Shown in pieces: positions 11,909-25,300 of a stretch of DNA of 64,000 nucleotides. Within the stretch, counting starts at the first letter, position 1. Each line of letters begins with the position of its first letter. The notes beneath the pieces are model-generated. The model ran no database searches. It saw nothing but the letters and a program-made list of their open reading frames with translations, and was not told the DNA's origin. The position numbers and the translations under genes were made by a program. The DNA is from Myrmaecium sp. VS I D KN 1 (lineage: Eukaryota; Ascomycota; Dothideomycetes; Valsariales; Valsariaceae). The stretch covers positions 245,512 through 309,511 of the forward strand of contig JADQAV010000041.1 in assembly GCA_019775845.1 (NCBI GenBank). Direction: 5' to 3'.

Positions 11909-12639
11909 GGGATCCTTAGTCGCCGCGTAGCACGTGCGTTTCGCGTCTTCGTTGTAGCCTTGCAAGATGGATTTGGAGCGGCCCCTACCGTCGCAGTATG
12001 CCCTTGCTCGAGGGTGGGGAGGCATTGTGTATACCATACGGGAGAATCGGAAGAGGCGGGCGTTTTTTCTTTTTCTATAGGGTCGGTCCAGTTTTCACTT
12101 TGTCTTCTTTATAGGGTGCATGTTTCTTCTTCTCTGCGGCCAGGTCTGTGGTTTATGAGCGCTCTTGAGCCGGGGTCTGTCGGACTTGGGTTCTGCCGTT
12201 GGACTCTTGTTGGAAGGGGGGATATTGAGAGAGGAGGGTGATTTCTTATGCCAGCTCATACATTTTAAATATATCCAACGCAGTTACGAAAACCGTCGAG
12301 AGTTGGTACATCATGATCCCGAAACGAGAGAGATGCGAGATGGATAGGTCGAGAGTCACGCGTGATGAGAATAAGTCTGTACATTTGCTCGGCATATCTA
12401 CAAGCGCGGCGCGCACGGCAAGCCAACGAAACGCATGCAATCGAAAATACAGGACGACCACGGCTCCAGGTATCGCCAATCCTTGCACAGACCGTGGGAT
12501 GTGATAGTACATTCGGGATGGTTTGTTTGCGGGCTAAGCTTCCACCTCCCCAGCACCGATCCCTCACGCTAAATCTATATAACTGAAGCCATGATCTCGG
12601 AAGCTCGGAAGCTCGGCAGATGTAATCATGTATAACTGC
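11909..12639. other. Convergent intergenic region
   Basis: Sequence between the ends of the GT15 and COX6 genes, probably holding both 3' UTRs. Short frames overlap on both strands, but none shows protein-like conservation. Confidence 0.5.
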
Positions 12640-13472
12640 TTACTCCTCGTCGGGGTACATGGTCTCCTTGAGAGGGACACCAAGCTCCTCCCTCAATGGC
12701 TCCAGCTCCTTAAGGTACTCGTCGTACTGACCCTTGTTCTCAACCTTGGCCTTGATACCTGTGAATCGGATCGTATCAGCAATGTGACTCCTCGCATGTG
12801 ACTATCGGGCCGGGCGCATGGCATGGTGTTTGGCGTACCCTCGAAGATCCGGACGGCAGAAGGGAAATCGTTCACTCGGCGCGCAGCCTTGAGGGCAGCG
12901 GTGATGACGGATGGTGCGGGAACGAGATCGTACGCGAAAGCGTTGTTGAGGTTCCTCTGCATTGGACGAATAGGTCAGATAAAAGGATCTGCAGAGGTTT
13001 CACGGGGCTGGACGAAAAGTACCTGAAGTTCGAAAACATCGCTAACGGAGTCGAATTCTTTCTCGAACCTGCAGGCCACTCCATATTAGCAAAACCGCCA
13101 TGACCCATTGCGCTTTGTCCAAGATTTCCAATTAGTCGTATGCCGATGCAATTGACTCAATTGACCTTTTCGTTCGGCCTCAAGGCTTTGTATGTTCGTG
13201 CTTGGAGAACAGCCTCGGATCGAATTCCTTGGGCGCATCGGATTCAACGAGCCGAATCCTGGGACCTCCTACCTGGCGGTGAACTCCTCAAAGCTCTCTT
13301 CGCCGTGAGGGTCATGGGCGCCGTCGGGGCCCGGACCTTGGGATGTCAACCTGCGAGCGACGGTGCTGAAGGAAGCAGCGGGCTTAGGCGCAACGATGAC
13401 ACGGCGAGCGGCAGGCCTCACGAGAGTGGCAGGCCGCGCACGGCAAGCAGCGCGGATGAAGCTGGCGGACAT
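12640..13472 (-). CDS. COX6: Cytochrome c oxidase subunit VI (mammalian COX5A)
   Basis: Nuclear-encoded subunit of respiratory complex IV on the matrix side of the inner membrane. Four exons (13472-13273, 13068-13023, 12956-12839, 12758-12640) join with matching phases to 160 residues. The N-terminus (SFIRAACRARPATLVRPAARR) is Arg/Ala-rich without acidic residues, as in a matrix presequence. The mature part shows the family run EEFTARFEKEFD, DVFELQRNLNNAFAYDLVPAP and ALKAARRVNDFPSAVRIFEG, ending in a short acidic tail MYPDEE. The first intron is 204 nt, long for this window. Identification is firm. Confidence 0.93.
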
Positions 13473-14142
13473 CGTGCAATTGATGGAGTGGAGAGGGGGG
13501 AGACACGCGGGTCGTTGAGTGTGGGCCTTTGGGAGATGGTTAATGTGAGGTTGCAGCAAAGCTAGGACAGGGCTTGGTGGTGTGAGGGATCCTTGGCCAA
13601 GCGCGGTTTGGCCCGGGTGTCGGGATGACATAAGAAAACTTATCATTCGTGGCAAGCGAACTCCAATGTCGGCATGCTGGACGTAATCACATGTACACAG
13701 ATTGCTGGCAATGCAATGAAATAAACTACTCTGTAGCTGAGATTCATCAAGTCTCGCTAGTTTTACCAGCGCAAGTGTAATTGATCTCAGACTCTAACGC
13801 ACGCGTCCTCTTTTCTGACACCAACATCTTCATATTATGCATTAGTACTCTATCCTACATAATATACATGAACGCTTCACGATGTGTTTCTATCGTCATA
13901 ACCCATTAAGCAAGATCCAACTACAGGGCAATGAGGAATTACAAGCGATTACAAGGAAAGCCCCTTACAAACGGAAGATGAGGGTCGCCATGACTGATGT
14001 TGGAGAAGTCCCTCTCCGGCGACAGATTGACTGACAGGTCGGACTTCGATCACATCCGTCAAACCCACCCCTCAAATGAACTGTGTAGGTTGAACAAAAG
14101 GGACGACCGGCGTCTTCGGACTACGGCGTATATATGCAATGC
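13473..14142. other. COX6 upstream region and ELO gene downstream region
   Basis: A 670-base spacer between two minus-strand genes. It should hold the COX6 promoter (low end) and the elongase 3' UTR (high end). The sequence is AT-rich around 13680-13960. Nothing else is recognised. Confidence 0.45.
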
Positions 14143-15350
14143 TTAAGCCTTGCGCGACCTGGTCACGCGACCGGGGGTAGGGGCTGGAGAGGTTGAATGA
14201 CCGCTTGCCAATGTAGCAGCACCCTGGCTAAGGCGACGGCGTGTCTCCCCGACAGTCGGGACTTTCTCATCGGCCATGGCGCGAAGAGCACTTGACGAGC
14301 GAGCACGCCCCTTGGGAACCGGCTTCGTATACGTAGCGAAATAGAACGAGATGAACAGCAGAAGGTACGAGCTGAGAATGCATATACCAGCAATGGCAGC
14401 ATACTCCTCGCCTGCGCAGGTGCCGTGGTTGGGAAGCCAAGGCCAGTATGTGGAAGCGAAGTAGGTCCAGGACGCGAAGTAGACGAAGCCTAACAGACAG
14501 TTAGCTATGCCGGACTCTAAAGACTACAGTGACATGCGGAATAAGCCTACCAAGGTCAAGCACGAACTGGATGATCTGCATGATTGTGATATATTTCTTC
14601 CACCAGATCCGGATGCCGCGGGCACTCTGGAAATAGTACCAGTACATGACAACGTGGACCATCAAGTTAAGAGTGATGACAACCCAGGAGACCGAGGTGT
14701 GGCCAATGAGCTGAGTGTAGCAGAGGAAAGCGGTTGCACCGTGATGGTAAGTGTGAAGGAAAGCTGAACATAAGTTAGCAGCGCTTCTGATGTATGCGAG
14801 GTGTAGAAAGTCTCACTCAGGGGCTTCTTCTTGAGAAACAAGAAGATCGTATCGACGAACTCGAGGTACTTAGTAAGGTAGTTGAACTGGTGGTATGGTC
14901 AGCAGGCGCGGAATCTTGTTTGATGGATTGAAGACTCACATAATAGAGTATCACCATCTTGTCGGTCCAGCCACCATCATGGTGACAGATGGCGTGAAAG
15001 ATACCGTTCCTCCAGATCTCTGGAATCAGTTGCTCAGCAAAGAGCACCAAGAGAACGAAACTGATAGCCGTAAGGCAAAAGTTGTGAATCTTGAACAAGA
15101 AGTTGAGCTTGAAAGCAGGGCGATTGCGCATCAGCTCCCGTCCACCGAATATGATCACATAGTAGGCGACCAGCATGCCCAATGTCTCCTTCAGGGTCGA
15201 CATCCGCGTCACTCCCGGGATGAAGCGGAAGTCCTGGGGTTTGTAGCCCTTAACGGATTCAAAGACCTTCTCGAAGATGGGCCATAGTTCGAGGCCAAAA
15301 GGGCGATCCAGCGTCGGCACACCGACTCTAATCCAGTCTGGCTTGGACAT
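14143..15350 (-). CDS. ELO-family fatty-acid elongase (3-ketoacyl-CoA synthase, ELO2/ELO3-like)
   Basis: Endoplasmic-reticulum condensing enzyme for very-long-chain fatty-acid synthesis, the supply for sphingolipids. Four exons (15350-14940, 14886-14817, 14763-14551, 14489-14143) give 346 residues. The conserved ELO blocks are present: [16 protein letters not shown], the catalytic histidine box TFLHTYHHG (HTYHH at residues 164-168), then [12 protein letters not shown] and the membrane helices after it. Several further hydrophobic segments give the usual six to seven spans. The tail is basic and ends [14 protein letters not shown]...TRSRKA, so an ER-retention role is possible though no strict KKXX is seen. 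The HTYHH form fits ELO2/ELO3-type enzymes; exact chain-length specificity is unknown. Confidence 0.93.
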
Positions 15351-16384
15351 CGTCGTGGGAAAGAGGAGGCTGCAAGAATATTGTCAATTGCTTGCGCGGT
15401 CCAGGAGTTCTACCGCAGGCGGACAGTTGCAATTGGGCCCAGGTGAGGGCTCTGAGAGAAACAACGATGGGGATGCCCACACGGCGAAGGAGCGGCGAGA
15501 AGTGAGATGTTAGCAATTGGAACCTCTAGAGACAGTTGAGGGTTGGGGAGCGGGAGGCACGGGTCGCAGATCAAAGATGTTTTTATTGTTTGCGTCCCTT
15601 AGAGGGAAACGGAAAGGGGCCCTAAGGTGCGCGCGGTCGGAAATGAAGAGCTCCGCGCGCCAGTCAAATGGCTCGCCCAACTTGGTTCGTATTCTGCGGC
15701 CTCGGCCACCTGTACATTCTGCCTTACGCCGGATGGCCGCTCGACGGCCACCCCGGCATACTGCATATCATGGAGACTGTAGAATAGAACTGAGTGAATA
15801 TTACTGCGCAATGGAGTTCTTGGGCTGACTACAGCCCAGTAATGTGCAGGCTTATCCCTCGAATGTTTGCGGTTAAACATGACAAACTAATAACAGTTTT
15901 GCACGGCCAGAATCCATCCATCCATCCCTGTTGCCGGCGGGCCGTTACCAGATCCGATGGCTCCAGGTCACGGTGCCACTTCGCCAAGAAGTACCTATAC
16001 ATACTCCTACAACACCCGTGGACCTGAAATGGTACATTTCTTGCAAAAGAAAGGGGCGCATACCGCCAAACGGGGCGACTCATTACAGTGGAGATGCACC
16101 AAGTCCTCGGCATGTATTCACCATCCATTTCTGTGCTTCATGCTGCTCTTCGTCCTCGCCACGGTCAAGTTCATGAAAGATTGTCCCTCGTACGTACTGT
16201 AGCGATCCATTCACTACCCACGTCGGATAACCATTTGATATCGAGTCGTGGCAACAAAGAACAACGCCAATACAGATCTTCGCCAGAGAAGTGGTAAGGG
16301 CAGACTTGCCAGAAGGGCTTCAGTAGTAGAGAGCGAGAAAGAGACATACAAAAACTCTGTAAGGACAGAACACGCAGCTCTTGC
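15351..16384. other. ELO gene upstream region and RTS1 downstream region
   Basis: A 1.03-kb spacer between two minus-strand genes. A perfect 8-bp inverted repeat GCGCGCGG/CCGCGCGC (15629-15636 and 15653-15660) lies about 280 bases upstream of the elongase ATG. Short catc repeats occur near 15913-15926. No gene is supported. Confidence 0.45.
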
Positions 16385-19135
16385 CTAATGGGCCCTCGAA
16401 GAATGCGCAGGATTGGTACGCTGATGTGGCGTGCTGCTGCTGCTCGTCGATTTAGAGCGGCTGTTGCTTCTTGGTCGGCCACCAGATGCACGGTGTGATC
16501 TTGGACTATCCTCTGACGGATGGCGTTGTCTCCGCTGCAAGCAAACGATCCGGGGAAGTTAGATCATAGTACCCCTTGTAGAAAGTGATACGGCTCGAAG
16601 GAGTAATCTGAATTTAGAAACCGAAATTTTAAGAGTACACAGAAGTGACATATCAAATACTAACAAAGCGGGTACTCCTAGAAATGCAGAGACGACACAG
16701 TAACTTCAACGTACCGATGACTGTCGCTCATGATCCTTCGCCCGTCTATTGCCGCTGGACCCGGATGCCGGCTCGTCCTGTAATCTAAGGGCCTCCAGTC
16801 GCCTTTGGCCATCCTGGCTCAAGGCATCAGTGTCGGTTTCCTCGGTATGGTTCGCGTTGGCGACCTTAGAACCCGTTCCCGTCGTCAAGCTTAGTTTTGG
16901 CTCCACGCGTCCATTTTGCCTCGCTCTAGCTAGCTCTGCGAGCTTTTCCCACTTCTCTTTGCGGCTTTGTTCTCTTTCCGGAGCGCTGTTTTGATGCTCC
17001 GCATATTCGTGAGAGCAATCGTCAAACAGTTGCGGGTTGACTTCCATGAATAGCTTCATAGCATTGTATACCATGCCGTGAATAGTCCTGATTTCAATTA
17101 GCTGGTGCATACAATGGCCAGAGATTCACGCACCTATTCCAGTGGCCCTTCGAGTTTTCATACAGGGGGGCGAACATGATCGGTAAGATCACATCGACGT
17201 TGTCGCTCACAAGGTTGCAGAAATACTCGTTGTTCCAGAAATAAAGGGCACGCTCTGCAACCTATCCACACTGTTATTAACTTTGCACGGGTTTCCATCC
17301 CCGGTGTTACTTACTTGGAAATGGGGACTCGCAACGGATTTCGCGAGCTGATTGAACAATGGCTCCTGCACTTTCGCAAACTCGGCGGGATCCATAACCT
17401 CAAAGATGTCCTCTACTTCGTTTAAAAACATTACCTCCTTGGTACTATTGACCTTCGGCCAATAGCGAAGAAGGCCGAGAACAACCTGCAAAAGTAAGCA
17501 TGATGAGCTATCGAGTGGTGATAAGAGTGTGTGTACCTCTTCAGTCAATGCTGCATCTTTCTCCAAAAACTGCACAATGCAATAGGCCAGCTGCGGATGA
17601 TACATGCTCAAGCTTTTGACCTTGTGGAGTGGAATGAGCACGCGGGTAAGGAATAGCTTGTGCTCTTCCTTCAAAGGTAAAGCGAATCCATTGATAATTG
17701 AGCCGAGGATTTCCAGCAATTCAGCGATGCCATTGAATCGCTCTGTTTCGTAGATGAACTGGAAGAACACGTTGTTGATAGAGCGTCGGATGTATGAGCG
17801 TAGGTTGAGGAATTTGCCGTAGATCCGGTGTAGCGTCGTCTTGAGAAAGTCTCTTTCGCGGGGGTCCTCGGAGTCGAACAATTCGAGCAGCTGGACATGT
17901 CAGTCACGAAGCAGTTGAAGCAGACAAGCAATGCGTACCTGCAGTACAAAGCTATGGTCGATATATTGTTTGGCGATATTAGTATTGAAATCCTGGCTCT
18001 CGATGAACCTTAAGAAGAATTCGTAAACCACCTGGATGTGGGGCCAGGCGACCTCCAGCACCGGTTCATCTTCTTCGGGATCGAAAGCTTCGCCCTGCGG
18101 ATTCATAGGCGGAGGAATGGGTCGGAATAGATTCTTCGCGAACATATCTACCACGCGCGGATACATGCGTTCCGTGATGACTTGGCGGTTATTTGCAACG
18201 TAATCCAGAAGTTCGTGGAGGGCAAGACGTTTGATCTCCTTTGACTTCATGTCTCCGCTCGGGTCATTGAAATCAAATATGATGTTGCACTGGTCGATCT
18301 TCTGCATAAATAACTCTTCCCGCTTGTTCGGAGGGACCTCATGGAAGCCCGGAAGCTTCTCCAACTCCCGCTGTCGCTGGTCGGATATATCGAAGCGAGA
18401 CGAATGTTGCCGCTTCGGAGTTCTTATCCCTTCAGCAACATCTTTGGGCGTGGTCTGCAACCGATCAAACAAGAGTGACTTCTGGCCGGCCTTTGGCGGG
18501 AGGAGATCTCCAGGCATGGTCTCCGCTGCACCCGGGGGGGGAATGTGCTACTGAGCGGTTAGTTTGAACCGTAACAAGCTACCCAAGGCGTGAAGCATAG
18601 CGACGTGAAGGATAACCAGAGAATGACATACAGGTGGTGCACTGGGACTAATGACAACACTTGGTGCAAGAGGTTGGCCTGCTCGGTGAGGAGTGCCAGG
18701 CCCGGCCGTCGTGGCGCCGCTACCTGGACCGCCTGGCCCAACAATACCACCTTGCTGCGGAATATACTGCGAGCCTGTTCCCCAGTCAGCCTTTGTCCAG
18801 CCATAGCAAGCGTATAAGGAACAATCCTGACCTGAACCATTTTCACTCGTCGATAAAGTCTTGTTGCGCTGGTCTACTAAGGTTGTTGTCGAAGATGTCG
18901 GTGTCCCCTGCGCGGACCCGGCGGGGGATTGTTGCGCACCATGAGAAGGTGAGGATGTTCCCGAATTGTCCTTCTTTTTCTTGGACGTTCCGTCTTTGGC
19001 CCGTGTGAGCTGATCATGCTGAGGAGGTTAGCATCCCTTACGCCGCTTATGGAAGCGCCAACCCGTTCACAACAAGCACGGGATAGAGTTCGGCAGTATA
19101 GAACTTACAACCCGCTGGCGAAAGCCTTTCATCAT
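16385..19135 (-). CDS. RTS1: PP2A regulatory subunit B56/B' (Rts1 family)
   Basis: Targets protein phosphatase 2A to its substrates; in yeast it acts at centromeres and in size and stress control. Nine exons with GT-AG borders can be joined. Exon 1 is only nine codons (19135-19109, MMKGFRQRV), followed by a disordered Ser/Thr/Gly/Pro-rich segment. The B56 core starts at [19 protein letters not shown] and runs through the pseudo-HEAT repeats, including [83 protein letters not shown] and [14 protein letters not shown]. The last exon adds a basic Ser/Arg tail ([17 protein letters not shown]...) that ends SSRAH. The core is collinear with the family and no repeat is missing. The ATG at 19135 has a second ATG directly behind it. 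Confidence 0.93.
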
Positions 19136-19958
19136 GAAATTTGCGACCTGCGCTTGCGCACCAGCGACGGTGCAAGAGGACCTCTGTAGCCCAGTTAAGG
19201 GAAGCAGCTAGTGTCCAAGGAGGTCGTGTCTCCTTGAGAATCTCCGTTGTGTGACGGGGGTGTATGCGGTAAGGCTGCGGGAACCGATCAAGATATCGAA
19301 AACCAAGTAATCCCTGATACCAAGTATTATCGCGCTACACGCTCACGAAGGCATTGATCGGGCTGTAATGACGGCCGGTAGAGTTGGTACGCTGTCCACA
19401 GTCTGGGCAACGATTACCGCGATACGGCGGTGGGGACGGCAGGAGGGCCGGAGCGCAGAGCGCGGGTAGCCAGTGGAACACAGGGGAAAGAAGATTGAAG
19501 CCTGCGTGACAGGGACGCAAAGACTTGGATAGGGTAAAATGTCGTAAAATCTCAAGGCTCAATCATGAAGTCCGGTGTGAATGTGGCTCTGATGTCCGTC
19601 TGAGAAGTGGACGGGAATGCTATGAGGGTTCCCAATTTAGCAAGCTCGTTGGCGGCCCGTGCACCTGTTGCCAGACCCCGCAACCTAATCAACTGCAAGA
19701 AGAAATGCGACTGCATTGACGTGACTACGGCAAGATCGGTGGAAATTGGATGAGCAGCGTTACGAGTCCTGTTCAGCTGGTCTAAACAGGAGTCAGATGG
19801 GAGGAAGGCCATCCTTCGTACTTCAGCGCTACCGGACTTTGAAGAACGTAGATATACACCAGTTGTGACCGCTGGATCCGCCGCGTTTTAATATCTTCGG
19901 GCTGTGTTTCACACCTTCACCTGAAACACACCATTGCACTCGAATCTCGTTACCAACC
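19136..19958. promoter_or_regulatory. Divergent promoter region of RTS1 and TFIIIC tau-95
   Basis: An 823-base spacer between opposed start codons. Short frames on the minus strand (19335-19812) look like chance reading frames. No tRNA-like or repeat structure is seen. Confidence 0.45.
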
Positions 19959-21913
19959 ATGATGCCCGTTGGAAGAGCTTCGGCGCCTTGGTATTCGGTT
20001 CCTGATGAATCGATCACTAGTATAGAGCACCCCTGCGTAGTCAAAAACATCGACAAAGGTATCACGTCACTTGGTGGGCGGTATCAACTGGACAGCGTAT
20101 GTAATCGTTCCTATCCTTACAAGTCGCAATGACAAACCGAGAATAGTTCTTGCAGCGCGAGGAAACGGACAGAGGACCATCCAAGTCCATCGGAGTGTCG
20201 TTGCGTCCAGACGATGTGTTGGCTAAACCCATACCTTCGAACTCGGTCAAAACCAAGAATGTACTCCTCAAAGTCACAGTTCCCAAAAGGACTGGTCGGA
20301 AGAGAAAGCGAGGTTCCGGAGATCTGTTTTTGCCGCATATTGATATAGCAGCTGGACAAGATCGGCCGGAATATGTGAAAGCGGAGGTAGTACTACGGAG
20401 TATACGGGACAACTCTTCCCGCTTAGCTATACAGCCAGTCGCCACGATACAAGATACACATAAGTTTAGAAGTAAGTTGATTATGCATATACTTTCTATA
20501 GCAGGCCTAATAATGTTCCAGACCTTCCTGACTTCCAGTATTCGTCTATCGGGGATGATCTCATGGAACAAGTACAGAGAAATTTGGTGAGGCATGATTG
20601 TAAGTGATATCAAAGCGCGTAAGGGAGGTATGCTGATGATTCCCAGATACGAGACTATATGATTTCAAACCGAATACCGATGTACACCCTGCCGTGGCGA
20701 ACGGCGGACCGCCGCCCCAATGGAGTCAACACCCAGTGCCATTTCCATATGCGTAAGTGTGCTTGCTCATCATACCATCATCACTCTTCAGACTCATCTA
20801 TTGACACCGCTCAGTTACGCGCAACTCGGTAATATAGCATATGGCTTAGATGAAAATGGACACCTAACATCTACCAATTTGACATCCATCCCGAAGACGT
20901 ATATCCTTACTATCTCCATGGAACATAAAGTCGTGCCAACCGGCCCGCCATCAACCCTTGAACCCGAGGAGAGCGTAAGGAAGCCACTTCGGGACTTTAT
21001 CCGCGATCTTCGTGCCGCTATGGAGACAAGACCTATCATGACGAAGCGAGTGGTGCGCAATTATGGGAAGCCGACGAAAGATGATATAATTCGACAATCT
21101 CTTGCCTACGTCGGCTACACTTTCAGTTCTGGGCCATGGCGAGATACTGTCATCCGCTTCGGGGTGGATCCTCGTCTGGATCCTAAATATCGATTTTACC
21201 AAGCGCTAGCATTCCAGATTACGGAGAAAGATCAAGACATACAAGCAGAGGCGCCCGGCTCAACGCATGGGAAGGGACCTAGTCACACAAAGGGGGACTC
21301 GAACAGAAACAGTCACATTTTCGACGGTTATAGCTTCACTCCGGATGGGAAGACATGGCAAGTGTGTGATATTTCTGATCCGCTCATCAAGGAAGCTCTC
21401 GAGACGAGCCACATTCGAAAGTATTGTGATGCTAATGACGGGTGGTACCACAACGGTACATGGGCGAAGGTGAGAGTGGTGATGAAAGACAAGATCGCGC
21501 TCCTGGCGAGCGGTAATACGCCTGATGCGGCTCTCTACAGACGGCTGCTTCAAGATATACCCGACGAGATCACAGAAGAAAACATCGATGAAACTGTTCT
21601 AAACCCCAATCAGAACAAGAGAGCGTCCACCAGAGAATCTCTGCTTGCCACAGAGATCAGAAATCAAGCAGTTCAAGCATCGAGGACGCGTGATAGGCTC
21701 GCCAGGCTTGGAGTGCCAGGTGCCCAAAAGGAACCTACATTGGCGACTGAGCCTGCCTCAGCAGACCTCCCTAGAGGGGCCAGTTCGCCAAGCTCCCGTC
21801 GCGATAACCCCGTGGTCGGTATCCATGAGCCGTGCAATGATGCCGGGGACTGGAATGCCCACTGGTCTGCGGACAGTGACAACGAACAGGATGCGGAAGT
21901 TGTTCCCCTGTAG
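19959..21913 (+). CDS. Transcription factor IIIC subunit 5 (tau-95, Sfc1/Tfc1, GTF3C5 family)
   Basis: Part of the TFIIIC tau-A lobe, which recognises the A-box of tRNA genes for RNA polymerase III. Five exons (19959-20096, 20156-20471, 20522-20599, 20647-20752, 20815-21913) join with correct phases to 578 residues. The N-terminus shows SITSIEHPCVVKNIDKGITSLGG and, in exon 2, VLLKVTVPKRTGRKRKRGSG. NLPDFQYS lies across introns and belongs to the tau-95 linker. The C-terminal DNA-binding domain contains RPIMTKRVVRNY, LAYVGYTFSSGPWRDTVIRFG and RKYCDANDGWYHNGTWAKVR. The tail is polar and acidic, typical of the family. The first ATG is doubled (19959 and 19962); either could be used. Confidence 0.9.
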
Positions 21914-22352
21914 GTGCTGGATGATCTTGATGGAACCTGGCTTGTATTGGTTGCGAGATAGAGGCTTGCGTAGGCCGAGCTCAACACGCCCAGTTTATAG
22001 ACTGTTCCAGTGAAATGGTTTGCTAGGTCTTCAACGTTGAAATGTGAATTTCTGGACAAGGACCACCTTTCATATACTGGACTTAACATGTAACTTGAAC
22101 TTGACCTTCGTGCCTGAATCTTCAGGCATAGTAAGGCATCTTGGCTTCAGGGGTTTCTCTGGGGCAATGAAATGCCCCGCCACGGGTGCTGGCGCGCCAA
22201 GCACCCCACCACTAGCGTTGAATCTCCGACTCATCGATAAAGAAAGTTTTGGGATTGGCGTTGCGATTTCGGGAGGTTCACCACACCTTTCTTCCTCGAA
22301 AGTGGTGGCGACCCTCACCCTTTCACGATATTCAGGTCTTCCAAACGACATC
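21914..22352. promoter_or_regulatory. ADE6 upstream region
   Basis: A 439-base spacer between two same-strand genes. The frame leading into ADE6 stays open from 22044 with an in-frame ATG at 22167, but the peptide has no purine-enzyme similarity, so it is treated as leader or promoter. Confidence 0.45.
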
Positions 22353-25300
22353 ATGGCGGCCATTGCGAGCCCCTATCTGATCCTGCCAGGCTCTTCGGCT
22401 TTCTCGGATTTCCGGCTTGCCCGCCTTGCGCAGGGCATTGGAGCCACCGACGCGAGGGCTCTTTGGGTTCATTTTGTCAATCCTACCCGGGATCTCAGCG
22501 AAGAGGAGGAACGATTGCTCAAACAGCTATTGGAATACGGAGCCGAGCCAAATCACGATGATCGTCTTACTCAAACCTTGATAGATGCGCTTCTCCGCAA
22601 AGGCGAATCGAGGGATCCCAATGTGGCTCTGTTTTACGTCTGCCCTCGTGCTGGAACAATCTCCCCATGGAGCTCGCAAGCTACGAGCATTGCGCAGGTC
22701 TGCGAGTTGGCCGAGTCCGTGAAGCGTATAGAAAGAGGCATGGTCATTGCAGCTACATTCAAGACGCCTTTGGACGACAACGCCATCCCGTATCCTGATC
22801 TTCTTCACGATCGCATGACGCAGACTATCAGTCGTACCCTTCCCGACCTTGATTCCATATTTGGCGAACATGAACCGGCGCCCGCCATGAGCATCTCTCT
22901 TTCCGAAGAGGGCATTACTCCTCAAGAGGCTATCCAAAAAGCAAACAGGGAGTTGGGTTTGGCATTGGATTCCTCGGAAATAGAATATCTGGTTGAGGCC
23001 TACACCAAGCAGCTCAAGAGGGGACCTGTGGACGTTGAACTCTTCATGTTTGCACAGGTTAACTCCGAGCATTGCAGGCACAAACAGTTTAACGCGGACT
23101 GGACCATCGATGGACTGAGGAAGCCCCGTAGCCTCTTCAGCATGATTCGCAATACCCACCAGAAGCATCCCAAATATGTGGTCAGTGCCTACAGTGATAA
23201 TGCCGCTGTCTTACAGGGCGAACATGCAAGCTACTGGGCGCCTGATTTTAGCACCGGCGAGTGGACACAAACCAAAGAAGTAGTCCATTACCTCGCTAAG
23301 GTTGAAACGCATAACCATCCTACTGCTGTCTCACCTTACCCTGGCGCCGCTACCGGCAGCGGTGGAGAAATCCGTGACGAAGGTGCTGTTGGTCGAGGGT
23401 CGAAGCCTAAGGCCGGTATGACTGGTTTCAACGTATCCGATTTGCTTATTCCGGGATTCACGCAGCCCTGGGAGCTGAAGGATGTTGGAAAGCCCGCACA
23501 TATCGCAAGCAGTCTGGATATTATGCTGGAGGCCCCTATCGGAAGCGCTGCCTTCAACAATGAATTCGGACGACCTTGTACAACCGGTTATTTCAGGACC
23601 CTCCTGGCCGAACTGCCAGTTGGAGACAATGAAACCGAAATCCGCGGTTACCATAAGCCTATCATGATCGCCGGTGGTGTCGGCACAGTAAGACCTCAAC
23701 ATGCTTTGAAGGAAGAAGGGCTTGTTTCTCCTGGAGCAAAGCTGATAGTCATTGGAGGTCCTGCCATGCTTATTGGCCTCGGTGGCGGCGCGGCATCAAG
23801 CATCCAGTCTGGCGAGGGTTCGGTTGATCTTGATTTTGCTAGTGTCCAGCGAGGAAATGCGGAAGTTCAGAGACGTGCTCAAGAAGTCATCAACACTTGC
23901 ACGTCACTTGGCGAAAACAACCCTATTCGTCTCATCCATGATGTCGGTGCCGGAGGCTTGTCGAATGCTCTCCCGGAGATTGTCCATGATGCCGGCCTTG
24001 GTGCTGTCTTTGAGCTCAGGGAAATCGAGAGTGCCGACAAGAGCATGAGTCCTTTACAGATATGGTGCTGCGAAGCTCAGGAACGTTATGTTCTTGCTGT
24101 CGCACCCGAATCCCTTGAACTGTTCAAGAAGATCTGCAGGCGTGAACGCTGCGGTTACTCCGTCGTGGGAACTGCTCACGGTGGCTCCTCGGAGGAAGAG
24201 AAACGTTTAGTCTTGATGGACAGAGACTCGAAGGATTACCCCAAACCGATTGACCTTCCCATGTCCATCCTGTTTGGGAAACCTCCCAAAATCTCTCGGA
24301 TCGTGACTTCCAGGAAGTTGAATCTGCCGGCTTTTGACAGCTCGCTATCAACCTATCTTCCCAACGTTTCGCCAGCAGACGTTCTGGGTGAAGCCGTTGA
24401 CCGAGTCTTAGCTCTTCCCTCCGTTGGTTCAAAGTCTTTCCTTATCACTATTGGTGACAGGACTGTCGGTGGCCTCACCGTCCGGGATCAGATGGTTGGT
24501 AAATGGCAGGTCCCAGTTGCTGATGTCTCGGTCACTGCCACATCCTTACTGCCTGGCATCCGAACTGGAGAGGCTATGGCTATGGGTGAAAAGCCAACCC
24601 TTGCCCTAATTTCAGCTCCAGCCTCTGCTCGCATGGCTGTCGCCGAGTCATTGATGAACATTGCTGCCGCAAGCATCCCTAAGCGGCTTGAGCGCATTCG
24701 ACTCTCGGCAAATTGGATGGCAGCAAGTGGTCATCCGGGTGAAGGTGCTGCCCTCTATGAGGCGGTTGAGGCCATTGGAATGGAGCTTTGCCCAAAACTT
24801 GGTATAAGCATCCCTGTCGGCAAGGACTCCATGTCTATGAAGATGAAATGGACAGATGAGTCTAAAAAGGCTAAAGAGGTCACTGCGCCGTTGTCTCTTG
24901 TCATTTCTGCATTCGCTCCGGTCGATCGCATTGACTGGACCTGGACTCCCGCCTTACAGCGCGTTGAGGACGTAGGAGAGACGGTGCTGCTTTTTGTCGA
25001 TCTTGCAGAGAAGAGGAAAGCCCTCGGTGGTTCCGCTCTTGCTCAGGTCTTTGGTCAAACTGGCAATGAAGCGCCTGACGTGCGTGACGTCGACATGTTG
25101 AAAGACTTCTACGACGCGGTCGAGTCACTCCACGAGGCTGGTATTGTTCTTGCTTATCATGACCGTTCTGACGGCGGCCTTTTCACCACCCTTGCCGAGA
25201 TGGCTTTTGCCGGTCGCTGTGGACTCGAAATCATGCTTGACGGCATTTGTTCTGGCGATGACCGTGATATTATGGAAACTCTTTTCAACGAAGAACTTGG

